Virus record (IMG/VR): IMGVR_UViG_3300017960_000051
Location: 1 to 27,413 of that record
Reading direction: 5' to 3' (one strand)
Origin: a virus
DNA: 27,413 nucleotides
Shown here: positions 18,978-27,272 of the stretch, piece by piece
How positions within the stretch are numbered: the stretch's first letter is position 1
Layout: each line of letters starts with the position of its first letter
The notes under the pieces: model-generated
What the model was told of the DNA's origin: nothing
What the model saw: only the letters and a program-made list of their open reading frames with translations
Database searches by the model: none
Position numbers and translations under genes: made by a program

Positions 18978-21511
18978 TGGGAGCCGCTCTGGGTCTCGAA
19001 GCGGTGGCCGCATGGATTTTTAATTTCATTGTGGCCCTGCTGGCTTCTGCCGCGCTCAACTATATTCTGGCCCCGGGGACTCCGGACGACGAGCCGGACG
19101 TCCCCGATGTGGAGCAGGGCGGTCATCTCAAGGCCAAGTGCACCACCCAGTTCGGCATACCGCTGATATACGGCACCTGCCGGGTGGGGAGCAACCGGGT
19201 ATATGCTGGCTGTGCCGGTGATGACAACGAATACCTGCATATGGTCGGTGTGGTCGGTGAAGGCCCGGTGGAAGGGATTCATCAGGAGGGTGGTGTGGAC
19301 CAGGTATTTCTGGACGACAAGATTTATACCGATTTCGGCAGCAACGTGTATTACGAGTTTTTCACCGGCACGTCCACGCAGAACGTGTGTGCCACGCTGC
19401 ACACCGCCATTCCGGAATGGACGGATCCATTGAGATATACAGCATATATCTATGTCCGGATCAAATACGACAAGGACAAATTCAACTCCATCCCGAATAT
19501 CACCGTTGTCGTGGAGGGGTTGAAGCTGTGGGATCCCACCGACGATGTGACGGAGAATACGGACAACCCGGCTTTGTGTGTATACGACATGCTTACCCGG
19601 CCGTCGGTGCGGGGAGGGTTCGGCCTGGATGTATGGAGCGGCCCGGAGCCGGCCAGTCCCAGGATAGACAAAGGGTCGGTGGACGATGCCAAGGATTACT
19701 GTACTACCAAGGGCTGGACCAATAACCAGCCGATTACCGACGCCAAGCGTGCGGTCATGGACAACATGAATCTGATTCTGCCCAATTTTCGCGGCGCCCT
19801 GGTGTATTCGGAAAACACTTTTAAACTGCTGTTTCGGGACTTGAACTACGAGGCAGCGGTGATGTCCTTTGATGATGACGAGGTCATCGCCGACAGCATG
19901 GAAAGCTCGCTCAAAATAAACATGCCGAATATTTTTAATCGGCCCAATGCGGTACGGGGCAAATATCTGTCCAGCCTGGGCGCATCGGACGGGTCCGGCA
20001 AGTACAAGATTGCCGACCTGGTCAAGACGGATAGCTCTGCGGTGTCGGCGGACGGCGACTATAGGGAAACCGAGGTGAAGCTGTACGGCCTGAACACCGT
20101 GGAGCTGGTGGGAAAGATGTTGAACTATCACCTGGAGCGGCTGCGCTGGGGCAATCAGGTTTTTTTCGTAGCCGGTGGAAAAGCCAAGGCGCTGGAGCCC
20201 ATGGATCTGATCCAGCTTACCCACACCATGCCCGGATGGACCGACGAAAAACTACGGGTGACAGGCGTGTCTTATATGGATAACGACCTGGTCAGTCTCA
20301 GCGGGATTCAGGAGCATGTGGATCTGTACGATGACACTTACGATGTCACCTCGCACACCTGGTACGATACCAACCTGCCGAACATTCTGGGCGCGGTGGC
20401 ATCGGTGGTCAGTGTGTCGCACCAGGAAGAAGTATATTACTACCGGGAGCGCAGCTTTACCCGGTGGAAAATCGATTTCGATCCGCCGGCAGCCGCCAAC
20501 TATCCCTGGTGGGATTATGCGGAGATCTGGCTGTCCATCGGCGGCACGTCCGATTACCGCTATATGACCAAGTCTACCAGCGATTACGTGCTGGACCCGG
20601 TGGAAGAGGGGGAGATTTACTATGTCAAGATCCGCTCGGTGAGCGTCACCGGGGCCAAGGAGGGTTTTGACTCCTGTTACACGGTGTCGAAAACCATTGT
20701 GGGCAAGACCAGCGCGCCGTCCAATCTGAGCGCCATCACCGCCGTGGCGGTCAACGACACGGTCAACATATATGCGGATGAGGTTTCCAGTCCGGACGTG
20801 GAGGGCTACGAGTTCCGCATTTCCGGCCAGGGCAATTCCAACTGGGTGGGGGCGGTGTACCTGGCGTTCAACAAAAAGCCGATTCATTCCATATCCGGCA
20901 TGAGGTCCGGCAGTTTCCGGGTGTTCTGCAAGCCCCGGGGCAACAACGGGGAATATGCCGCCAGCGCCGTGTACTGCGATTTTACCATGCTGGCGCCCCA
21001 CGGTTATACCCTGGACACCACCAGCAATATCGACCAGGGCACCGGCTCTCACAGCAACACCCAGTTTTACGATCAGGGCGGCGGGGACTACGTGCTGCGG
21101 GTCAACCATGCCAGCGCCCTCACCGGTACCTATACCAGCGCGGAGATCGACCTGGGGTCGTCCAAAACCGTGCGGGTGCAGGGTGATTTTATTCTCAAGG
21201 TGCTGGATGCCTCGGCCACCTGGGCGGCCCTGTGGGGGGCCTCCGGGCTGTGGAGCATCAAGGACATGGATGATCCCTGGGGGCAGATCTTTTCGCCTGC
21301 GGCGGCTTCGTCCATTTCGGCCAAGCTCAAGTGGGGCACGGCCACTGGGGTGTATCCCAACAGCGCCGATCTGTTCGAGCTGTCCGCCATCGATGCGGTG
21401 GGCCGGTATTTTCAGGTGGAGATCACCATTACGGATCCCAACAACAACCAGTACCTGATGCTGGACGGTACCGGCGGCAACACGGTGTTGACACTGAAGT
21501 TTTATACTTAA
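18977..21511 (+). CDS. Tail tip / host specificity protein, gpJ-like
   Basis: 844 aa. An N-terminal hydrophobic segment (residues about 8-30) is followed by KAKCTTQFGIPLIYGTCRVG and the conserved VVGEGPVEGI turn of Phage-tail_3 proteins. PALCVYDMLTRPSVRGGFGL matches the gpJ core. A fibronectin-type-III-like region lies at about 575-675 (APSNLSAITAVAVNDTVNIY). The last 170 residues are Gly/Ser/Thr-rich beta structure, probably the receptor-facing part. It forms the trimeric tail tip that contacts the host. It is shorter than lambda gpJ (1132 aa). Confidence 0.9.
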   Translation: MGAALGLEAVAAWIFNFIVALLASAALNYILAPGTPDDEPDVPDVEQGGHLKAKCTTQFGIPLIYGTCRVGSNRVYAGCAGDDNEYLHMVGVVGEGPVEGIHQEGGVDQVFLDDKIYTDFGSNVYYEFFTGTSTQNVCATLHTAIPEWTDPLRYTAYIYVRIKYDKDKFNSIPNITVVVEGLKLWDPTDDVTENTDNPALCVYDMLTRPSVRGGFGLDVWSGPEPASPRIDKGSVDDAKDYCTTKGWTNNQPITDAKRAVMDNMNLILPNFRGALVYSENTFKLLFRDLNYEAAVMSFDDDEVIADSMESSLKINMPNIFNRPNAVRGKYLSSLGASDGSGKYKIADLVKTDSSAVSADGDYRETEVKLYGLNTVELVGKMLNYHLERLRWGNQVFFVAGGKAKALEPMDLIQLTHTMPGWTDEKLRVTGVSYMDNDLVSLSGIQEHVDLYDDTYDVTSHTWYDTNLPNILGAVASVVSVSHQEEVYYYRERSFTRWKIDFDPPAAANYPWWDYAEIWLSIGGTSDYRYMTKSTSDYVLDPVEEGEIYYVKIRSVSVTGAKEGFDSCYTVSKTIVGKTSAPSNLSAITAVAVNDTVNIYADEVSSPDVEGYEFRISGQGNSNWVGAVYLAFNKKPIHSISGMRSGSFRVFCKPRGNNGEYAASAVYCDFTMLAPHGYTLDTTSNIDQGTGSHSNTQFYDQGGGDYVLRVNHASALTGTYTSAEIDLGSSKTVRVQGDFILKVLDASATWAALWGASGLWSIKDMDDPWGQIFSPAAASSISAKLKWGTATGVYPNSADLFELSAIDAVGRYFQVEITITDPNNNQYLMLDGTGGNTVLTLKFYT

Positions 21512-21525
21512 AGAACGGAATACTT

Positions 21526-21825
21526 ATGATCATTATTAAATGCGATTTCTGCGGAAAAGAGATTGAGACCCACGACACCAGGGGCGTGGCCCTGTCCCAG
21601 GGCACGGTGGATATAATTGAGACAGGATGCTCCACCTGTAACAAGGCGACCCTGGACGCCGAGTGGGAAAGCAAAGAGAGACAGGATAAGCTCGCGGCCG
21701 ACTGGGAGGTTCAGGAGGCAGAGCAGCGAAACTTTGTCGAATCGCTTATAAATAATAAAAAGGCTGAGTTTGAGGAAGAGGAAAAGAAAAAACACTATGG
21801 AACCCTGTATAAAAAATCCGTTTAA
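21526..21825 (+). CDS. Small zinc-finger-like protein (99 aa)
   Basis: ATG 21526 is chosen, because the upstream in-frame extension to 21331 lies inside the tail tip gene in another frame. MIIIKCDFCGKEI and TGCSTCNKATLDAEW give two CXXC pairs, typical of a rubredoxin-like or zinc-ribbon knuckle. The C-terminal half is a Glu/Lys-rich helix. It follows the tail tip gene by 14 bases. The function is unknown. It may help fibre assembly or be unrelated to the virion. Confidence 0.65.
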   Translation: MIIIKCDFCGKEIETHDTRGVALSQGTVDIIETGCSTCNKATLDAEWESKERQDKLAADWEVQEAEQRNFVESLINNKKAEFEEEEKKKHYGTLYKKSV

Positions 21826-21863
21826 ACCCTTGGACCCTGGAATCCTTGACCCCTTGAACCCTA
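21826..21863 (-). repeat. TTCAAGG-type repeat arm, reverse orientation
   Basis: Blocks CCTTGGAC, CCTGGAAT, CCTTGACC and CCTTGAACCC lie between the zinc-finger gene and the fibre gene. The arm is single, without a mate nearby. Confidence 0.7.
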
Positions 21864-21885
21864 AAGATAAACCGGAGGTTTTTTT

Positions 21886-22539
21886 ATGAGTCAGGCATTC
21901 ACCGACGACCTGTACGAGCAAAGTTACGCGGCGGACACCACGCTCACCAACATGGAAAACAATTTTGCCGCGTTAAAATCTTCCTTTTCCGGAAATGCGG
22001 CGCCGTCGAACCCGGTGGCGTTCATGCTGTGGGGGGATACCAGCAGCGGCGACGAGTGTCTCAAACGGCGCAACGACGCCAACGACGCCTGGCTGGCCGT
22101 CCTGTGCGGCGATGCGTCGCAGAAGATGTATGTGTATCGCAACGACACCTGCGAAGGGTGGGTGATCGACGCCACTGTCACCGACCGGGTGCTGGCCGTG
22201 AAAGGCGGGTCCAACGCCTATAACGTCAACGGCGGGGTCAATGCCGGCACCTGGACCCAGCCCGGGCATACACTGACGGCATCGGAAATACCGGATCACT
22301 CGCATTCAGGGACGACGGATTCAGATGCCCATACACATAATTTTGATGTGGGTTCTTCCGGTTCTTTTGCAATAGCGGCCACGGGTACGGGCGTGATAAC
22401 ATCAGCCACAACGGATTCGTATGCCCATACCCATACGTTTACAACGGATACGGACGGCGGCGGCGACGGCAGCCACAACCACGGCGACACGTATCGCCCG
22501 GCAGCCGCGGTGGGGACATTGCAGTATCCGGATCTGTAA
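21886..22539 (+). CDS. Tail fibre or collar-type protein with HxH motifs
   Basis: 217 aa behind CCGGAGG. An N-terminal attachment helix (residues 1-35) leads to a collar-like domain (AFMLWGDTSSGDECLKRRND, then AVKGGSNAYNVNGG and GTWTQPGHTL), where phage tail collar domains have similar GGSN-Y-N motifs. Residues 138-199 contain four HxH motifs: H138/H140, H149/H151, H181/H183 and H197/H199. In T4 gp37 tips such motifs coordinate iron along a trimeric needle. A metal-bound fibre tip is therefore likely. The C-terminus ends in YRPAAAVG. Confidence 0.75.
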   Translation: MSQAFTDDLYEQSYAADTTLTNMENNFAALKSSFSGNAAPSNPVAFMLWGDTSSGDECLKRRNDANDAWLAVLCGDASQKMYVYRNDTCEGWVIDATVTDRVLAVKGGSNAYNVNGGVNAGTWTQPGHTLTASEIPDHSHSGTTDSDAHTHNFDVGSSGSFAIAATGTGVITSATTDSYAHTHTFTTDTDGGGDGSHNHGDTYRPAAAVGTLQYPDL

Positions 22540-22540
22540 A

Positions 22541-22841
22541 GAAAAGGGTTCCAGGATTCGAGGTTTTAAGGGGCCGAGTGTAAAAAACGTTATTTATATA
22601 AGAAAACTTGAGAAAAAAGGAGAACGCAAAATCGGCACAAATTCGACAAAAAAACAGATAGAAATAATTGAACATTTTAACCGTTTAAAATGATTATAAA
22701 TATAAAAAGTTAAAAATCGGGTACCGGCGCCCATGGGGCCCTGCCGGCAGCTGGTGAACCAAAAATGTAAAACGGGTGTGATCGACAATAATCAAGGATA
22801 ATCGCAAATAAAATACACTTGAACCCTGAAAGGAAAAAATT
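22541..22841. other. 302-base spacer with repeat arms and a GC-rich hairpin
   Basis: No convincing gene lies here. It starts with a TTCAAGG-type arm (22541-22580) and ends with a short complementary arm CTTGAACCCTGAA (22818-22830), so the whole spacer may be an enlarged copy of the palindromic element. Within it an AT-rich stretch (22581-22715) shows no ORF with start and ribosome site. A hairpin at 22724-22747 pairs CCGGC-GCCC with GGGC-(CCT)-GCCGG. No T-run follows, so it is not a terminator. Confidence 0.6.
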
Positions 22842-23303
22842 ATGTTCGAGAAAGCATTAACAAAAGCCCTGTCTAACTTTTTTGCATCTTCAAAAGGCCA
22901 GGAGATTATCGGCAATATCATGCTGAGGGCCCTCAGTATTTCTTTGACCCGCACCGTCCAGATCGAGGACGGCAAGACCGAGCCGGGAAAGAAGGTTGTC
23001 AAGGAAGAGAACATCAACGTGCTGGACCACCTGATCAAATACATGCCCTATGTGGAGGCGGCCCTGCGCGGTGTGCAGGTGGACGCGGATGTGGCCCGAA
23101 ACCGATCGGTGCAGGTGCTGCAGGAGGTCGGAGACATCAAACAGATATTTGCCGACCAGCTTGAAAAGCGCAACACCGTCGATTCCGAAACCCTGGCCAA
23201 AGCCATCGTGCTGGCGCAGTCGCAAATGCTGCGGCAGCTGAGCATGGAAGATGTCAAACAGATCGGTGAAAACAACAATAATAACCATGAACAGGAGGCG
23301 TAA
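22842..23303 (+). CDS. Hypothetical structural-region protein (153 aa)
   Basis: GAAAGGAAA precedes ATG 22842. The protein starts MFEKALTKALSNFFASSKG and is mostly helical with a Val/Ala-rich middle (LIKYMPYVEAALRGVQVDAD). Its tail is Asn-rich (ENNNNNHEQ). There is no signal peptide, membrane segment or Cys. I do not recognise a family. It stands between the HxH fibre and further fibre genes, so a virion-associated or fibre-assembly role is plausible, but nothing in the sequence proves it. Confidence 0.7.
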   Translation: MFEKALTKALSNFFASSKGQEIIGNIMLRALSISLTRTVQIEDGKTEPGKKVVKEENINVLDHLIKYMPYVEAALRGVQVDADVARNRSVQVLQEVGDIKQIFADQLEKRNTVDSETLAKAIVLAQSQMLRQLSMEDVKQIGENNNNNHEQEA

Positions 23304-23312
23304 GGAGAAAAA

Positions 23313-23615
23313 ATGGCACAGAACGAATGTCAACGAATGGATAAAACAGAATTTTATCAGAAACTCAGAAACCTTTTAAGCACTATTTATAATTTAATGA
23401 ATACTGCTGATAGAGGAGCGGAGTTTCTGAACACGATGGACTCTGACACCTTGGATACTATGGGTGTCCCGGCGGTTGGGGCTGATGAAGGGTTAAGAAC
23501 CACATTGAGTCAATGCAGAACAGCGTTAAACGAGTTTAGAGATTTTTATGATGGAACGGCTACGACTCAAACGCAGACTCTAAAAACGACAATTAACAAA
23601 TTAAGGCATATGTGA
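23313..23615 (+). CDS. Hypothetical helical protein (100 aa)
   Basis: AAGGAG stands before ATG 23313, nine bases after the previous stop, so the pair is likely co-transcribed. The product is mostly helical (QKLRNLLSTIYNLMN, then LSQCRTALNEFRDFYD) and AT-rich compared with its neighbours. No family is recognised. Its position before a large repeat protein suggests a fibre chaperone or structural partner, but this is guesswork. Confidence 0.68.
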   Translation: MAQNECQRMDKTEFYQKLRNLLSTIYNLMNTADRGAEFLNTMDSDTLDTMGVPAVGADEGLRTTLSQCRTALNEFRDFYDGTATTQTQTLKTTINKLRHM

Positions 23616-23639
23616 TGTTGGCAGTTGACGGGGTGATAA

Positions 23640-25124
23640 ATGGCTGTTGAGCTTACGGGATCGCCCTCTTATGTGGTGAATCGAGATTTTGACGATGGCA
23701 GTCAGGCTGTTACAATTCCTGCAGACTGTACTGCCGTTCTCGTGTTTTCGTGTGTCTCACACACGACGACAGAGATAGATTTCGATGAACTAAACTGGGA
23801 TAACGGTGCAACCAACGATTTTACACAGGTCGTTCATAATGGCGCGGGTGCTAATAACTCGGTTGTTTTTAGCTATATAATGACATCGGCATCTGGCGAC
23901 TGGCCCGGAACCGGTAGCCAAACTCTATATTTTGGCTTTAATGCCACCCCGGGCGGCGGGGGCCCTGTGATTATAGTTTTCCTAAAGGGATTAGATACAT
24001 CTACTCCAACTGTTGATACGGATTCGGATTATGACTTAACAGATGGGGATTGGACGGCTTCGCTTAGCGGAGTAAGTTCCGGCGATCTCACATTTTTAAT
24101 GGTCGGTATTTACTATGCTTATACGATTGATGGAAGGGGTTCCGGTCAGACTCAGTTGGCTTCCGATTCCAATGACAATAGTTTCGAATGGGAGATAAAC
24201 TATGAAGACGGTGAAGGAAGCCCGAGTATTCAAACCAACGATTCTATATATAGTGGAGCGGTTGCTTTTGCGGTTTCAGCAGCCTCGGGGTCAAACTATC
24301 AGCTCACCGCGTCCATTGCCGGAGTAACTACCACACCCGCAGTCGACCTGGGAGTATTAAGAGCCATATCCGCGTCCATAGCGGCACAGATCGTCACTCC
24401 GGATATCGATTTAAATATATTGAGGGCTTTGACTGCCGTCGTTAACGGCGTGATTGTTACTTCCGACATCGACCTGACCATATCCGGACTGATTCAGCTC
24501 ACCGCGTCCATTGCCGGAGTGACTACCACACCCGAGGTTGACCTGGGAGTTACACGCGCATTGACGGCGGCGCCTGCCGGCGTGACCGTGACTCCGGCTG
24601 TTGATCTTAATATACTTCGGGCGCTGACCGCAACAATTGTCGGACAGACATCGACACCAGACATCGACCTGGGAGTATTAAGAGCCATATCCGCGTCCAT
24701 AGCGGCACAAACAGCCACGCCGAACATCGGTCTAAATATTTTACGCGCTCTGACGGCTGCACCTGCGGGGGCGATCGTTACTTCCGACATCGACCTGACC
24801 ATATCCGGACTGATTCAGCTCACCGCGTCTATCGCGGCACAGACCGTGACACCGGATATCGCCCTGTCAATGGCCAGGGAGATCTCCGCATCCATCCAGG
24901 GTAGCACCGTTACCGCGGAGGCTGTTTTATCCGTTGCCCGGCGGTTTTCGGCGGATATCGATGCGGTGACAGTCACATCCGCAATCAACCTGATCCTGGG
25001 CGGCCTGGGGGTCATTACGGACCCGTCCATCGAATCGCTGACACCGGAAAGAACGCTGTCCTCGTTGACGGCAGAAAGAAGTATCGAATCATTAACCGCG
25101 GAAAGAACCATTCATGAGACATGA
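23640..25124 (+). CDS. Tail-associated repeat protein with eleven 21-23 residue repeats
   Basis: 494 aa. Residues 1-220 form a beta-rich domain (VELTGSPSYVVNRDFDDG, then GGGGPVIIVFLKGLD). From about residue 222 to 455 there are about eleven repeats of 21-23 residues of the type LTASIAGVTTTPAVDLG. The C-terminal 32 residues repeat a 9-residue unit (SIESLTAER, TLSSLTAER). The DNA repeats too: 45 bases at 24344-24388 recur at 24665-24709, and 53 bases at 24456-24508 recur at 24777-24829, both 321 bases apart. A fibre-like, extended virion protein is likely; the family is unknown. Confidence 0.75.
   Translation: MAVELTGSPSYVVNRDFDDGSQAVTIPADCTAVLVFSCVSHTTTEIDFDELNWDNGATNDFTQVVHNGAGANNSVVFSYIMTSASGDWPGTGSQTLYFGFNATPGGGGPVIIVFLKGLDTSTPTVDTDSDYDLTDGDWTASLSGVSSGDLTFLMVGIYYAYTIDGRGSGQTQLASDSNDNSFEWEINYEDGEGSPSIQTNDSIYSGAVAFAVSAASGSNYQLTASIAGVTTTPAVDLGVLRAISASIAAQIVTPDIDLNILRALTAVVNGVIVTSDIDLTISGLIQLTASIAGVTTTPEVDLGVTRALTAAPAGVTVTPAVDLNILRALTATIVGQTSTPDIDLGVLRAISASIAAQTATPNIGLNILRALTAAPAGAIVTSDIDLTISGLIQLTASIAAQTVTPDIALSMAREISASIQGSTVTAEAVLSVARRFSADIDAVTVTSAINLILGGLGVITDPSIESLTPERTLSSLTAERSIESLTAERTIHET
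24344..24829 (+). repeat. Duplicated 321-bp period inside the repeat protein gene
   Basis: Two pairs of identical blocks (45 and 53 bases) share an offset of 321 bases (107 codons). This suggests a recent in-frame duplication or gene conversion of about five protein repeats. Confidence 0.8.
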
Positions 25125-25139
25125 GGATAGGGGGGAACC

Positions 25140-25940
25140 ATGGGAAGTATATGTAATTTTTTAGAAAATGAGCTGCTGGACCACATCTTCAATGCGGCCT
25201 ATACGCCGCCGTCAACGGTGTATCTGGCATTATCCACTGCGGACCCTACCGATGACGGCTCCGGGATCGCGGAGCCGTCCGGCAACGGCTATGCCAGAAA
25301 AGCCACCACATTCGGCGCGGCTTCCAGCCGGGTGATCACCCAGAGTGGCACGGTGACCTTTGATCAGGCGTCCGGATCCTGGGGAACGATTACGCACTGG
25401 GCGCTGTACGACGCCCTGACGGCTGGCAATATCATGGCACACGGGGCGCTTTCCACCAGCAAGTCGGTGGTTAGTGGCAACACGCCGTCGGTGGCCGGTA
25501 GCGAGATCACGGTGACCTTCAGCGCGGGAGAGGTGTCCAATTACCTGGCAAATAAACTGCTCGATTTTGCATTTCGTAATCAGGCTTTCAGCGCTCCGGA
25601 CACCTATATTGCCCTGATGACGGCCAACGCCTCGGATTCAAGCACCGGCAGCACCATTACCGAGCCGTCCGGCAACGGCTATGCCAGAAAACAGGTCAAT
25701 GTTAACGGGGGATCGTCGCCCACCTGGGATCTGGCCGCGTCCGGGGTGGTGGACAATACCCACGATATCGAGTTTGCCGCCGCCACCGGGTCCTGGGGCA
25801 CCATTACAGCCGCAGCCATTGTTGACGCAGCGGCAAACGGCAACCTGTTGTTTTATGAAAATGCCATCACCGAACAGGCAGTGGGCGATGGTGACACCGT
25901 GGAATTTGTTGCCGGTGCTTTTGACGTATCGCTGGATTAA
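25140..25940 (+). CDS. Virion protein with two tandem copies of a 130-residue domain
   Basis: 266 aa with GGGGGAA before ATG 25140. The first copy (residues about 1-135) and the second (about 136-266) share ELLDHIF / KLLDFAF, TVYLALST / TYIALMT, EPSGNGYARK in both, and GSWGTIT in both. The shared EPSGNGYARK is encoded by an identical 30-base stretch at 25272-25301 and 25662-25691. The domain resembles the phage structural domain with a YLAL-T-dP-dG-g-EP pattern seen in tail fibre regions. It probably trimerises or forms part of the baseplate periphery. Confidence 0.72.
   Translation: MGSICNFLENELLDHIFNAAYTPPSTVYLALSTADPTDDGSGIAEPSGNGYARKATTFGAASSRVITQSGTVTFDQASGSWGTITHWALYDALTAGNIMAHGALSTSKSVVSGNTPSVAGSEITVTFSAGEVSNYLANKLLDFAFRNQAFSAPDTYIALMTANASDSSTGSTITEPSGNGYARKQVNVNGGSSPTWDLAASGVVDNTHDIEFAAATGSWGTITAAAIVDAAANGNLLFYENAITEQAVGDGDTVEFVAGAFDVSLD
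25272..25691 (+). repeat. 30-bp perfect direct repeat (25272-25301 and 25662-25691)
   Basis: The two domain copies of the virion gene carry an identical 30-base stretch, while the flanking sequence has diverged. This points to gene conversion or strong constraint on the EPSGNGYARK loop. Confidence 0.85.
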
Positions 25941-25952
25941 AGGAGTTTGATC

Positions 25953-26276
25953 ATGTCTGTACGAGAAATTGTATATCTGGGTAGGGACAACACCGTGGAC
26001 CTGCTGTTAAAAGAGGACGGCTCCGCTAAGGATCTATCTGCCGTTACCCGCATGATCGTCAAGCAGGATGACGGCGACTGGGAGGTCGATTACGACACTT
26101 ATAACAATGCGTTTGACTGGGATACCGGCACCACCGGAAAGGTGATTCTGGATCTGGCTGCCGCTCTGGCGACGGAAGGGGTCGCCGCCGGCGAATATGT
26201 CGTCCGCCTGGTGGTCTACGATCCCACCAATACCGACGGTCTGGTGTGGGGCCGGTTCGTCCTTGAGGTGGCCTGA
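25953..26276 (+). CDS. Small beta-rich virion protein (107 aa), BppU-N-like candidate
   Basis: ATG 25953 has AAGGAG at 25940-25945. An in-frame TTG at 25947 is unlikely. The protein starts VREIVYLGRDNTVDLLLKE, continues with a KDLSAVTRMIVK strand and ends in YDPTNTDGLVWGRFVLEV. This resembles the N-terminal adhesin-anchoring domains (BppU-N type) that form immunoglobulin-like sandwiches on baseplates. The next start overlaps its stop. Function is inferred from shape and context. Confidence 0.65.
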   Translation: MSVREIVYLGRDNTVDLLLKEDGSAKDLSAVTRMIVKQDDGDWEVDYDTYNNAFDWDTGTTGKVILDLAAALATEGVAAGEYVVRLVVYDPTNTDGLVWGRFVLEVA

Positions 26277-26452
26277 TGGCCAATCTGTGCAGATACAACG
26301 GCCTGTCCCGGTGTGGTGCCGAAACCTGGGAAAAGCAGCGGGATTGTCCATATGCCGAAAAGTCCGACCGCAGAGGCTGCTGCCGGCACATGCGCACGGA
26401 CGGGACCTGCGATAACGAAAAGATCCCGGCCAAAGACAAGGAGAATTTATAA
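26276..26452 (+). CDS. Cys-rich small protein (58 aa)
   Basis: ATG 26276 overlaps the stop of the previous gene, and its TAA overlaps the next start. Seven Cys occur in 58 residues (C5, C13, C24, C35, C36, C45 and spacing typical of metal-binding or disulfide peptides), with CRYNGL at the front and CCRHMR in the middle. It is conserved only by context. Tight overlap on both sides supports it as a real gene. The function is unknown. Confidence 0.65.
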   Translation: MANLCRYNGLSRCGAETWEKQRDCPYAEKSDRRGCCRHMRTDGTCDNEKIPAKDKENL

Positions 26453-26775
26453 TGGATGCGGCGGTCTGGTTACCCTCGCTGATAGCTGCCGGAGCCTTGG
26501 CATTTGTGTGGTGGGACATCCGGAGGAGTCGAATCATGAACGAAACCAAGCTGAAAAAGGCGCTGTACAAGGATGACGGCGTGACTGTGTTTATCCCGCG
26601 CAGCGAGTGCAAGGACAACCAGGAGATGTTTTGTAAAAAAACCGAGGAGATCAAAAAGCTGGTGGCCGAGCTGGATAAAAAGATCGAGCGGGGCCAGAAA
26701 GACGAATCAGCCAAGTGGGAAGGTATCCAGCACACCCTTGGCAAAATTGACCAATATATGGAGACGCACGCATGA
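26452..26775 (+). CDS. Membrane-anchored coiled-coil protein (107 aa), lysis-region candidate
   Basis: MDAAVWLPSLIAAGALAFVW is a single N-terminal membrane segment, followed by basic RRSR and a long charged coiled coil (residues about 60-105: CKKTEEIKKLVAELDKKIE). This topology matches phage holin-accessory or inner-membrane spanin proteins such as the XhlA type. The start overlaps the stop of the Cys-rich gene. Downstream come a DUF5675 gene and a lipoprotein, so a lysis role is suggested by context. Confidence 0.68.
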   Translation: MDAAVWLPSLIAAGALAFVWWDIRRSRIMNETKLKKALYKDDGVTVFIPRSECKDNQEMFCKKTEEIKKLVAELDKKIERGQKDESAKWEGIQHTLGKIDQYMETHA

Positions 26776-26817
26776 CCACCACAAAACCAATATTGCAGTA
26801 ATAAAGGAGACTATAAA

Positions 26818-27225
26818 ATGATACCGGTTGTTGAACTTATCAGGTTGGAGGAAAGCTCACTGTATGGCACGTTCGGTGTGCTGAAAATCAACAAGGAAGT
26901 ATTCTGCGTGACCTTGGAGCCGGCGGACCTGGAAAACAGACAAAACGTTTCGTCTATTCCGGCACAGCAGTATATCTGCCGGCGCTACAGTTCGAAAAAG
27001 TATCCCGACACGTTTCAGGTGACAAACGTTCCGGATCGGGACAAGGTTCTGTTTCATCCCGGAAACGATATCGACGATACCGAAGGATGTATCCTAACTG
27101 CCGAGCATTACGGCAAGCTCAAAGGGAACCGGGCCGTGTTGAATTCCGGCAATACATTCGAAGCATTCATGGGAACCATGAAAGATATTAACGAATTTCA
27201 CTTAACCATCAGGGAAATATTTTAA
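26818..27225 (+). CDS. DUF5675 family protein (135 aa)
   Basis: AAAGGAG stands upstream of ATG 26818. The segments SSLYGTFGVLKINKEVFCVTLEP, IPAQQYICRRYSS, VLFHPGNDIDDTEGCILT and LNSGNTFEAFM match the DUF5675 pattern, with conserved H-GN-DT-GC residues that could form an active site. The family is frequent in phage lysis and tail regions, and its activity is not established to my knowledge. A cell-wall related role is only inference. The length is normal for the family. Confidence 0.82.
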   Translation: MIPVVELIRLEESSLYGTFGVLKINKEVFCVTLEPADLENRQNVSSIPAQQYICRRYSSKKYPDTFQVTNVPDRDKVLFHPGNDIDDTEGCILTAEHYGKLKGNRAVLNSGNTFEAFMGTMKDINEFHLTIREIF

Positions 27226-27272
27226 CATGGCGCGGTACAACAACCAATAACCCCAAACCAAAGGAGTCAATC

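Noticed and set aside
18929-20224. Long antisense ORF (431 codons) and other long minus-strand ORFs such as 5334-6167 and 20252-21109
   Set aside because: They mirror the codon pattern of GC-rich sense genes with recognised products and have no ribosome sites or recognisable proteins.
21331-21525. N-terminal extension of the zinc-finger gene
   Set aside because: It overlaps the tail tip gene in another frame with non-protein-like composition; ATG 21526 follows the stop.
22724-22747. Terminator after the HxH fibre gene
   Set aside because: The hairpin is strong but has no T-run.
23640-25124. Diversity-generating retroelement target
   Set aside because: No reverse transcriptase or template repeat is visible; differences between repeats are not confined to adenine positions.
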